Assembly (NCBI GenBank): GCA_049325575.1 | Contig: JBMOLK010000024.1 | Location: 1-23,566 of the forward strand | Length of the DNA stretch: 23,566 nt | From: JBMOLK01 sp049325575 | GTDB lineage: Bacteria > Bacillota > Clostridia > Acetivibrionales > Acetivibrionaceae | Reading direction: 5' to 3' | Part shown: piece by piece, positions 8,018 through 15,068 of the stretch | How positions within the stretch are numbered: position 1 is the stretch's first letter | Layout of the letters: each line of letters begins with the position of its first letter | Program-made: the position numbers and the translations under genes | Notes under the pieces: model-generated | The model's input: only the letters and a program-made list of their open reading frames with translations | Told to the model about the DNA's origin: nothing | Databases searched by the model: none

Positions 8018-9148
8018 TCATAAAATAATATAATGATTGTATCCACATTTATAAAAAGCCTCATTTTTATCAATACAGGAAAATGTATCACTAGCTTCCT
8101 GTCCTATATACATAACACTTCCTCGGGACAGCATGGTTATAAGCTTTTGAGGCTTCTCAAACCTCAATTCCTCATAGCCTCCGGGCTTGTCATATTTTCT
8201 TCCGTAATCGGTCATACATATATAGCGGAAATCAGTGGTTCGGGTAAACCCCATATACCAGGGTCTTCTTTCATAGTCCGGGTAGTAGGCGTCTGATAGA
8301 AGTATGATCCTCTTTGGATCTCTTTCTGAATGGTATAGGGGGCTTACGACTTTTCTAAAGCTATTTGAAATGTCTTTAAAACTATCATCAGCCGGTTCAA
8401 TCCTGGCTCTGAAAGTCGACCTTTCTGCTCCCAGGGTACAAACCACCTGTTGTGATTCAATAAGCTTCTCTGCAATCTCTTTGTCAAGTTCGGCGTAAAA
8501 AGCAAGCTCGAAGGAGTTCTTGATATTCACGTAATCCATTTCAAAATATCCATCCTCCGCGACAAAACCCCTACTTCGCGGCTTTCTTATACCCACCCTG
8601 TTTTCATATTCAAAAATTTCCTGCTGCTCAATTATACTGCCATCACCAACATTAATCCATGCGTCCTTTACATATGTTTTGGCATCTACTCCTTCAGGAT
8701 AAATAAAAGGTATCTTTTTATCATCTCCCAGCTTTTTAATCTCGGCGCCTTTTATGAACCCCGCAGTTGCAGGAATATAGGTTTCTTTGCTTAGAAGGCC
8801 GTCAAAGGGCATCTTCAAATAAACTTCCCCTGAATTCAATAAAAACAAAGGCGATATGCTATATATCTTTCCACAGCCAAAATACCCCGTATCAAATTTT
8901 GGTATCTCCCCTATTAGATCCCTTATCTTATCTTTCTGAGATTCATCATAGTCCCAGTCAGGTTTTATAGCGACCGTTACTTCAAGCACAATTTTTTTGA
9001 GCATTCCAAGGATTGCTGTCTGCTGTGGAAGTACATTGGATCTTAAATAATAGCTCGTATCATCGCCTTGGTAGCCAAATGCGTTTTCCCCGCCGAAAAA
9101 GTATGACTCCACAGGTTTAAGGGATATTTTTATGGTTTTTTCTATCAC
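8018..9148 (-). CDS. cmr3: Type III-B RAMP protein Cmr3
   Basis: Cmr3 binds the crRNA 5' handle together with Cas10 at the foot of the complex. The product is 376 residues. The start, KISLKPVESYFFGGENAFGY, has the family's P-x-D/E-x-x-F-F-x-G pattern. It is followed by a LPQQTAILGMLKKIVLE segment, equivalent to the usual P-S-T-x-x-G-A-[LI]-R. A PRSRGFVAEDGYFEMDYV region and a late LITMLSRGSVMYIG also fit Cmr3. The start is GTG at 9148, overlapping the cas10 stop as GTGA, which indicates coupling. The cmr4 gene follows after 17 nt. Alternative assignment as Csm4/Cas5 is unlikely in a cmr-ordered operon. Confidence 0.92.
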   Translation of the reverse strand: MIEKTIKISLKPVESYFFGGENAFGYQGDDTSYYLRSNVLPQQTAILGMLKKIVLEVTVAIKPDWDYDESQKDKIRDLIGEIPKFDTGYFGCGKIYSISPLFLLNSGEVYLKMPFDGLLSKETYIPATAGFIKGAEIKKLGDDKKIPFIYPEGVDAKTYVKDAWINVGDGSIIEQQEIFEYENRVGIRKPRSRGFVAEDGYFEMDYVNIKNSFELAFYAELDKEIAEKLIESQQVVCTLGAERSTFRARIEPADDSFKDISNSFRKVVSPLYHSERDPKRIILLSDAYYPDYERRPWYMGFTRTTDFRYICMTDYGRKYDKPGGYEELRFEKPQKLITMLSRGSVMYIGQEASDTFSCIDKNEAFYKCGYNHYIIL

Positions 9149-10866
9149 ACCCCACCATCTCCTTCCTTCAAAAAGGATAGTATCTTTAGTATTCCAACAA
9201 CATGATCAACAGTCCTGTCTGCTTCATTCTCCATTTCTTCCGTCAATTCTTGAAGCCACAAATCCATTCTTCTGGCATAGCAGTTCTGGAGCTGTTCTCT
9301 AAATATCTTAAGGAAGGTATCATGTTTATGTTCCAAATGTATTTTTTCATCAAGAGTATTCTTGAACAAATTTTCAAGCTGTTGATTTTTCAATTCATTG
9401 GAGTTAAGGTTTATTTCAAAGGGTCTTAATTCTTTTGCGTTGTTTGAAAGAGCTTTCCTAATAAGAATCTTATTTTGTATAAGCTTATATCTTAAAGATG
9501 ATAATATTTTGTATTCCTCATTCCATGCACTTCGAATCAACTTGCAAAACTGTGCAAATTCACTGTCTCCCTTTGAGCCCTTCAAGCTGAAAACCATTTC
9601 TACAAAACTGCCGCTGTGCTTATGAAGCCTAACAGCTACGGAATTTTTTTCAGGCTGTTTTTTTGCCTTGTCTTCAAGTATTCTATGAGCCATATCAATA
9701 CATTCTCTCATAGGATACTTATGGTAAGAAAGAACAATACCAAATGAAAGAGTCGGTAGATCACCTATTTTATCTGTTCTGTCTAAATCCTGCAGTATGT
9801 TTTCCATTTCTTCATTAAAGGTGTCGGATAACCTTTGTAAAAGTTCGAAAACACTATACTGTGAACTATCCCCCTGTCTTCCCGCTAGAACCGGGGCAAT
9901 AAAAAATATGTCGTCTCCGCTTATATATATGGGAAGAGCTCCAAACTCCAGAAGTTGGCTATGTGCTTTACCCACTGCGTAGGACATAAGCTTTAAGGAG
10001 AACTTTTTTAGCATATCCAGGTCCTTAAGCTTTTTTATAAACTTTCCCATATTATCTCCATCAGCCTTCACGTACGCCACATATTTATGGGCTTTTAGGA
10101 ATTCCTTCTCAATACTCTTCTCTTTTAGCTTCTTCTTTAACTTATCAAAAAAAATATTATAATTTTCACCCTTGATTTCTTTTACCACCTCACTAGCTTC
10201 GTTGCCAAAAGCTCTTGAAGCTATTTCGTATAAGTTAGGTATTTTCCCAGATTTATTTTTTAGCCAGTAAGCATTGATATAACCGGTATTTCTTTCTAAA
10301 TTATCGTGAGTTCTGACTTTGTAATCTTGATACGAGGGTAAAAATGGGTTGTCATTTTCTAACGCCGAAAGGTAATCCTGGAGCTTCAAAATGGAAGAAG
10401 GCTTGTCTTCTAATAAACACCTTATTCTTGAAAGAAGCAGGTATTTTTTCAGGTATTCAAGGATATCTCTAGAGTCTACTTTCTTTGTCTGACTTTTTTC
10501 ATTATTTAAAGTCTCATTTTCTTCACTATTTATAGTCTTGCTTATTTTCTCACTCCATTCTTCCAAGACACTTTCGATAATTCCATCAAGTAGCTCCATA
10601 CCGTTTTCAGGGTCTTTGAATATAAGTCTGTCATGAAAGAGACCTGGTTTAGGGCTCAATAGCTCCCTTGCTCCTATTATATCTTCACTGACAGAGGGAA
10701 CAATAATTTTATCCTCTCCAATAGAGTCCTTAATTTTTGTATATAAATTATACATTATTTCGGAGAATATGAAGCTTGTACCCCAAAGTTCCCGGGTTTT
10801 TTTTGAACTCATGATAGCCTTGTAAATAGGGCCAATAGTAACACCTATATAATACGAACCTGACAT
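9145..10866 (-). CDS. cas10: Type III-B Cas10 (Cmr2), HD-less, with SGDD palm motif
   Basis: Cas10 is the large subunit that senses target RNA and polymerises or conjugates nucleotides into a second messenger. The product is 573 residues, short for Cmr2 (about 870 in Pyrococcus), because the N-terminal HD nuclease domain is absent. It starts directly with the post-HD segment YYIGVTIGPIYKAIMSSKKT. The first palm motif is VKADGDNMG (Asp269, Asp271) and the second is IYISGDDIFF (316-319), with Ser in place of the first Gly of GGDD. No Cys-based zinc ribbon is visible. Nucleotide synthesis is therefore plausible while ssDNA cleavage is not. AGGAGGG lies 6 nt before the ATG. It follows the cmr1-like gene by 1 nt and overlaps cmr3 by 4 nt. 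Together with the CorA-like gene it fits a SAM-AMP or cyclic oligoadenylate signalling system; which one cannot be read from sequence. Confidence 0.94.
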   Translation of the reverse strand: MSGSYYIGVTIGPIYKAIMSSKKTRELWGTSFIFSEIMYNLYTKIKDSIGEDKIIVPSVSEDIIGARELLSPKPGLFHDRLIFKDPENGMELLDGIIESVLEEWSEKISKTINSEENETLNNEKSQTKKVDSRDILEYLKKYLLLSRIRCLLEDKPSSILKLQDYLSALENDNPFLPSYQDYKVRTHDNLERNTGYINAYWLKNKSGKIPNLYEIASRAFGNEASEVVKEIKGENYNIFFDKLKKKLKEKSIEKEFLKAHKYVAYVKADGDNMGKFIKKLKDLDMLKKFSLKLMSYAVGKAHSQLLEFGALPIYISGDDIFFIAPVLAGRQGDSSQYSVFELLQRLSDTFNEEMENILQDLDRTDKIGDLPTLSFGIVLSYHKYPMRECIDMAHRILEDKAKKQPEKNSVAVRLHKHSGSFVEMVFSLKGSKGDSEFAQFCKLIRSAWNEEYKILSSLRYKLIQNKILIRKALSNNAKELRPFEINLNSNELKNQQLENLFKNTLDEKIHLEHKHDTFLKIFREQLQNCYARRMDLWLQELTEEMENEADRTVDHVVGILKILSFLKEGDGGV

Positions 10867-10867
10867 T

Positions 10868-12142
10868 TTAACCCTCCTGCTTTTCGGTATCTTTATTTAC
10901 AGAAATGTACTCTATTTTGGAATTTGAAAGAATATCCAGTTTCGAACGAATATCTTCGTACCTGTTTTCTTCAATGTCTATATTATATTTAAACCATTCT
11001 ACATAACTTTTTATTAGATCATTCAAATTGAATTCTTCTTTGGTTGGAGTACGAAGCTCAAGTGTCTCATTCATAGAATATTCATTTCTTTGCAACTTTT
11101 TCTCGGACATTTTATGTATTTTTTTTCCTGAGTCATAATTGGTTTGTTTCACTTTAAATCTGAACGTGGTTTCATATATATCTTTTTCAATATCTTCAAT
11201 AAGAACATAATTACTATTCTCAAATACTTTTATTGTTAGCGGTGACTTAAAACGTGTAATGCGTTTTTTTACAGAAGAAATTTCAATAGTAAGAGGCTTA
11301 CTGCCCCTATATTTAGAATATCTATAGTTGGCAGGAAGCCCTAAAAGTGCTCTATAGAATAATCCCATTGAATTACTTGCTTGATAGCGTTCTCTATAAC
11401 CGGTATCAAAAAATTTCTTCTTTATCTCAGTCTTTTCCGTAGGTGTACTGAAATACTGTCGGAGAAAGCTTTTTTTATAATACCCATTCTGGTTAATTCC
11501 TGATTTTAACATGATATAAAACAGATAAAGACTATTGAGTTTAAGTGATATGAAGTCTTTAGTGTCTTTTTTTTCATTAAATGATATCAATACATAATTT
11601 TTGTGGCTAATTTCAATATTTTTCTTAATAAATTCTTCAGAATAATCAACCTTCTGCTGATCTATCTCTACAACTCCAAAGGAACCGAATCCTTTATTCT
11701 GTCTGTAGCCAAAGTTAGTTACCATAAAAAATGCTACTATGTATTTTTTTATTATATCACGAAGTTCTTTATGTATTGTCTGTATTTCCAATTCAAATAT
11801 TTTACATATGTCTTCATCATAAAATACCTCATATTTGCTGCCGGAGTTAATAATTGAAACATAATCATTTTTGAGAAGGTCTTTTGGCTCTTGAACATCC
11901 TTTAATTTATCTTCATCATCCTTTAATTTAACTGAAAGTTTATATGCAAGCGCTTTTTTGTTTTCCTCTGCTTTTTTATCTATTAAAAACTTATCGATAT
12001 TTACTTTTTCTTCTTCCATCCTTTTCTTTAAATATGCGTCCAGTTTTGGTTTTAACTCCGTCAGCCTGATAAACGCATTAGGCCGATTTTGAAAATGAAT
12101 CAGAGGTGTATACTGTTTTAGTTTTATATTAACCTTGTGCAA
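10868..12142 (-). CDS. cmr1: Cmr1-like RAMP protein of the type III-B operon
   Basis: The 424-residue product begins KVNIKLKQYTPLIHFQ and contains a glycine-rich loop, YRQNKGFGSFGVVEI, at about 150-165, both consistent with a RAMP fold. A conserved-looking central block (MGLFYRALLGLPANYRYSKY) follows at about 255-275. It is the first gene of the operon and is 1 nt from cas10. All other Cmr subunits are accounted for, so it most probably fills the Cmr1 place, binding the crRNA 3' end with Cmr6. The sequence departs from archaeal Cmr1, with a Lys/Glu-rich insertion at about 35-95, so this rests mainly on context. The start is TTG at 12142 with GAGGGGG 9 nt upstream; the next candidate start is not better. 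Confidence 0.72.
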   Translation of the reverse strand: MHKVNIKLKQYTPLIHFQNRPNAFIRLTELKPKLDAYLKKRMEEEKVNIDKFLIDKKAEENKKALAYKLSVKLKDDEDKLKDVQEPKDLLKNDYVSIINSGSKYEVFYDEDICKIFELEIQTIHKELRDIIKKYIVAFFMVTNFGYRQNKGFGSFGVVEIDQQKVDYSEEFIKKNIEISHKNYVLISFNEKKDTKDFISLKLNSLYLFYIMLKSGINQNGYYKKSFLRQYFSTPTEKTEIKKKFFDTGYRERYQASNSMGLFYRALLGLPANYRYSKYRGSKPLTIEISSVKKRITRFKSPLTIKVFENSNYVLIEDIEKDIYETTFRFKVKQTNYDSGKKIHKMSEKKLQRNEYSMNETLELRTPTKEEFNLNDLIKSYVEWFKYNIDIEENRYEDIRSKLDILSNSKIEYISVNKDTEKQEG

Positions 12143-12544
12143 TTCTCGTGTCCCCCTCTCAATAAAGCATAGATTTGATATAAAATGTGTATTTGTATCC
12201 TCAAAATTTTTTTACTTCAAACTTTATTCTGTTACCAACAAATTGAATCTTTTTTATTTAGCTTTTAATATGATTATTTCTATATATGACTGGCTCTACT
12301 CCCGTACTGAAAAATATAAATGCTTATTTAAATTCTGATATCAAATAACATGATCCTACCAAAAATAATACTTAAAAAATGTATCTAAAATTGTTGTATT
12401 TTATTTGGTTATTTAAAGTTTTATTGTAATAATTCGTATAAATACCATTAATTTAATAACGATTCTATCAAATTTATTCCATAACCGCAAGTATATAACT
12501 TCTCACCTTATAATTTTTATTGCCTGTTAAAAACATTAGGTGCC
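12143..12544. other. AT-rich intergenic region upstream of the cmr operon
   Basis: These 400 bp lie between the cmr1-like gene start and the rsgI terminator. The sequence is very AT-rich with many T/A runs, and short open frames in it look like chance. A weak minus-strand promoter-like pair (TTGAAG, 17 bp, TACAAA) lies near 12190-12235, and a second weak option is TTGAGG with an AT-rich -10 closer to the gene. The cmr operon promoter should be here, but I cannot fix its position. Otherwise I see nothing. Confidence 0.55.
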
Positions 12545-12588
12545 AAAAAAGGAGCTAAACCAAGGTTTAAATACCTTAGGTCAGCTCC
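12545..12588 (-). terminator. Rho-independent terminator of sigI-rsgI
   Basis: On the minus strand, GGAGCTGACCTAAGG pairs with CCTTGGTTTAGCTCC across an 8-nt loop (15 positions with one mismatch and two G-T pairs), followed at once by TTTTTT. It lies 36 bp past the rsgI stop. It separates this operon from the cmr operon. Confidence 0.85.
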
Positions 12589-12623
12589 TTAACATTAAAG
12601 TCGTTTCGTTTTATATAGATTTT

Positions 12624-13883
12624 TTAATCTCTTCCTGGTACATACCTTTCGATGAAGTTTTCCCTTATATCCTTTTGGACACCTTCCTCTTCTTCATCTT
12701 CTTTTACTTCTTCAGCCTCTTCTTCAACTTCTTTTGCCTCTTCGATTTCCTTTAATTCTTCTTTATCTTCTTCCTTCACTTCTTCTGCTCCTGTTTCTTC
12801 TTTCACTTCTTCTTTATCCACAATTTGAGCTTCTTCCCTATCTTCAAAAGAAGAATTACTACCTTTTGAAGCTTTAGAGTCTACTTTAGTCTCTTTAGGC
12901 TTGTTTAGCGGCCTCTTTCCATTCTTCGTCAGGTTATCCTTGTCATTGTCCTTTTTATCCTGTCCTTTGTCCTTAACATCTTTACTTTCTACTTTATCCT
13001 TATCCTTCTCCCCGTTACCCTTACTGTCAGGCTTATCTTCCTTATCTCCCTTATTTCCTTTATCATCTTCAGGTTTAGGTGAAGGTTTGCCTAAAGCATC
13101 GTTACCGCTATCCTCTTTAGTGTCATCCTTATCTGAGTCATCACTCTTTTTAAGCTCTTTCCTCTTTTCTTTGATAGTTTTAACAATTTCCTTTACGGAC
13201 TTTTCCTTATATTCATCAACAACTGTTTCAGGACTTACTTCCTTAAGTTTTTCAATTAATACAAGTTTACCCGGCGATATACCTATATTTTTTGCTTCAT
13301 TACGCCTATCAAGTGCTGTACTCTCTATTATTACCTCGGAATCTACCTTATCATTTTCAAGAGTTTGCTTAGCCAGCGTCTGGACTTCTTCCTGTATCTC
13401 ACTAACCTTTTTACTATCTTTACTAGAGACGGTAATCATTACGGCGTTCTGGGCCTCCTCATTAAGATAGCCCTCTTCTACAGCTCTTTCCAGGACACTC
13501 TTTATACCTTCATTAAGCTCCAGATTATTTAAAGAACCACTTGATAGAAGCTTTTCTCCATCAGTATTAAGTCCTTTGACCTCTATAATTCTATTATAAA
13601 TATTAACAGTCATTTCCAGGCTCGGGTTGATATCAACATTAACATAGCTGTAAGGCAGATAATACCCGTACGCTCCAAGAGATACACCTAGAACCAATAT
13701 GAGTACGGCAGCTATTGAAGCTACCTTTGAAATAGCTCTTACGTTAAAATCTATTATTTTAGATGGAATATCAACTTCATAGCCTATATTAAGCTTACCG
13801 TTATTCCTGATCTTTATAAATTCTCCTTTTTTGTCTAAAGCAACAGCATATTTACCCTTTATATCCACTACTACTGCTTTCAT
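12624..13883 (-). CDS. rsgI: Membrane anti-sigma-I factor RsgI with charged low-complexity tail
   Basis: RsgI holds sigma factor SigI at the membrane until an outside signal triggers stepwise proteolysis. The 419-residue protein has the RsgI N-terminal cytoplasmic domain (about 1-48), one membrane helix (about 55-75) and an extracellular part. The motif VDINPSLE at 83-90 carries the Asn86-Pro87 bond. In Clostridium thermocellum RsgI proteins the equivalent bond undergoes self-cleavage needed for signalling. A helical juxtamembrane domain extends to about 245. Beyond that the chain is low-complexity, rich in Lys, Asp and Glu, with no carbohydrate-binding, hydrolase or PA14-like sensor recognisable. 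GGGGGTGA precedes the ATG at 13883, overlapping the sigI stop codon 4 nt upstream, so the two are coupled. What the charged tail senses is unknown; cell-wall polymers or metal ions are only guesses. Confidence 0.93.
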   Translation of the reverse strand: MKAVVVDIKGKYAVALDKKGEFIKIRNNGKLNIGYEVDIPSKIIDFNVRAISKVASIAAVLILVLGVSLGAYGYYLPYSYVNVDINPSLEMTVNIYNRIIEVKGLNTDGEKLLSSGSLNNLELNEGIKSVLERAVEEGYLNEEAQNAVMITVSSKDSKKVSEIQEEVQTLAKQTLENDKVDSEVIIESTALDRRNEAKNIGISPGKLVLIEKLKEVSPETVVDEYKEKSVKEIVKTIKEKRKELKKSDDSDKDDTKEDSGNDALGKPSPKPEDDKGNKGDKEDKPDSKGNGEKDKDKVESKDVKDKGQDKKDNDKDNLTKNGKRPLNKPKETKVDSKASKGSNSSFEDREEAQIVDKEEVKEETGAEEVKEEDKEELKEIEEAKEVEEEAEEVKEDEEEEGVQKDIRENFIERYVPGRD

Positions 13884-13887
13884 TATA

Positions 13888-14592
13888 TCACCCCCAGTTC
13901 ACATAATCCCTGATATACTCGTAATCACCTGTTAGTATAATCAATACTGCTATTATATATTTTCGTCCCCTTTCGATCTTTTTTCGGGGTATCTTTAAAC
14001 TTTTTTCTATCTCTGCTATGGGAATATACTTTTTTTGCTTTATCTGCTTTACCATTTCATGACGCGAAAGAATGAACTTTATAATTTCAGAATACATTAA
14101 CCTTGTCTTGTTATGTTTAGGGGAAATGTTAACCAGCTCAAAAAAAGATATGTCCCACTCCGCAAGCTCCCTCTTAAGCTGCTCCAATTCAAGCTTTCTA
14201 TACTCGCTGACTTCTTCCTTGGAATACTCTTCCAAAGACTTGCCTATGGTCAAATCAAGCTCTTCCCCGTCTTCTTCATTGACTTGCTCATTTATTGGAA
14301 TTACCCTCTCATGCTTCTTCTCTTTCCTGTAATAATCAATTATCCTTCTTTTAATGACATTCTGTGAAAAGGAAAGAAAATTGCCTTTAGTGCTGTCGTA
14401 TGAGTTTATAGCCTCTACAAAGGCTATAAGGCCTATGCTAAGTTCATCATCATGCCCGTAAGAAACATAATGCCCAACAGACTTTTCAACGCATGAAGCA
14501 ATAAAGGGCTTATACTCCTCAACAAATATATTTATTTGGTTCTCGTCATCCTTTATTTTTTCAACTCTTTCATTTATGGTAACAGGGTGCAT
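13888..14592 (-). CDS. sigI: RNA polymerase sigma factor SigI
   Basis: SigI is an alternative sigma factor. In cellulolytic clostridia it steers cellulosome and hydrolase genes; in Bacillus it acts in heat and cell-envelope stress. The product is 234 residues. A sigma region 2-like block, HDDELSIGLIAFVEAINSYD through FLSFSQNVIKRRIIDYYRKE, lies at about 47-92. A SigI-type C-terminal domain ends in IPRKKIERGRKYIIAVLIIL. There is no classical region 4 of the sigma-70 type, as expected for SigI. GGAGG lies 7 nt before the ATG at 14592, and a sigma-A-like promoter sits about 50 bp upstream. It is followed by rsgI at 4 nt. A SigI-type autoregulatory promoter (C-rich -35, CGAA-like -10) was looked for upstream and not found. 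Confidence 0.95.
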   Translation of the reverse strand: MHPVTINERVEKIKDDENQINIFVEEYKPFIASCVEKSVGHYVSYGHDDELSIGLIAFVEAINSYDSTKGNFLSFSQNVIKRRIIDYYRKEKKHERVIPINEQVNEEDGEELDLTIGKSLEEYSKEEVSEYRKLELEQLKRELAEWDISFFELVNISPKHNKTRLMYSEIIKFILSRHEMVKQIKQKKYIPIAEIEKSLKIPRKKIERGRKYIIAVLIILTGDYEYIRDYVNWG

Positions 14593-14643
14593 AGATTGCC
14601 TCCAAATAGAAGAGAAAATATTTGGTGATTCAGGTATATAATA

Positions 14644-14672
14644 ATTATACCAGCTAAAGAGCCCAAATACAA
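14644..14672 (-). promoter_or_regulatory. Sigma-A-type promoter of sigI-rsgI
   Basis: On the minus strand TTGTAT (14672-14667) is followed after 17 bp by TATAAT (14649-14644), about 50 bp before the sigI start. The -10 is a perfect match and the spacing is optimal. It lies just downstream of the terminator of the amino acid operon. Confidence 0.65.
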
Positions 14673-14705
14673 ACCTACTTTATGCCTAGGACGCTCAACA
14701 AAACA

Positions 14706-14748
14706 AAAGCCCCCTAATTATAATCAAATTAGAGAGCCTTGGGGCTTT
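14706..14748 (-). terminator. Rho-independent terminator of the ilv-leu-cimA operon
   Basis: On the minus strand AAAGCCCC pairs with GGGGCTTT, with an inner CTAATT/AATTAG stem, followed by a T-rich tract (TTTTGTTTTGTT after the GC stem). It lies 16 bp past the stop of the small gene at 14764 and before the sigI promoter, so it closes the amino acid operon. Confidence 0.85.
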
Positions 14749-14763
14749 AAACATATTTTCTAT

Positions 14764-15024
14764 TTATGACTCCAGTCTGATTTCGAATTTATCAAACCTT
14801 ACTTTCTCCACAAACTGGTCACTTGTAAAGAAGGTTTTACGATATCTTGCAAACTCTGAAGTATTCTTTTTGAGCCACAGGGGAACCGGAATATCCAGTT
14901 CTCTGCAAAGAGTAATAAGACCCTCCTCCAATAAATCCCTGAAGGAAGTGCCGTCATCATCTCTTATAACGGTTGATTCTTTAATTGTATTTGTTCCTTT
15001 GACTAGTTTGCCAATTAAAATCAA
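14764..15024 (-). CDS. Small conserved-looking protein at the end of the ilv-leu operon
   Basis: The 86-residue product is not recognised. It begins MILIGKLVKGTNTIKESTVI, is soluble, and has a mixed alpha/beta composition, with an ELDIPVPLWLKKNT segment in the middle and a charged beta-rich end. There are no membrane helices and no metal-binding pattern. The start is probably the TTG at 15024, with GGAAGAG 4 nt upstream; no ATG is available nearby. It follows cimA by 44 nt on the same strand and lies before the shared terminator. It is therefore co-transcribed with the leucine/isoleucine pathway, though nothing in the sequence links it to that chemistry. Confidence 0.72.
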   Translation of the reverse strand: MILIGKLVKGTNTIKESTVIRDDDGTSFRDLLEEGLITLCRELDIPVPLWLKKNTSEFARYRKTFFTSDQFVEKVRFDKFEIRLES

Positions 15025-15068
15025 TCTACTCTTCCTTTATTTAAGATTATTAAAACTGTGAATCAGGA

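Noticed and set aside
12901..13470. 189-codon plus-strand frame rich in Ser and Leu
   Set aside because: Antisense shadow of the low-complexity rsgI tail, whose Lys/Asp/Glu codons lack stops on the other strand.
14593..14760. SigI-type autoregulatory promoter upstream of sigI
   Set aside because: No C-rich -35 with CGAA-like -10 at suitable spacing; only the sigma-A-type promoter is supported.
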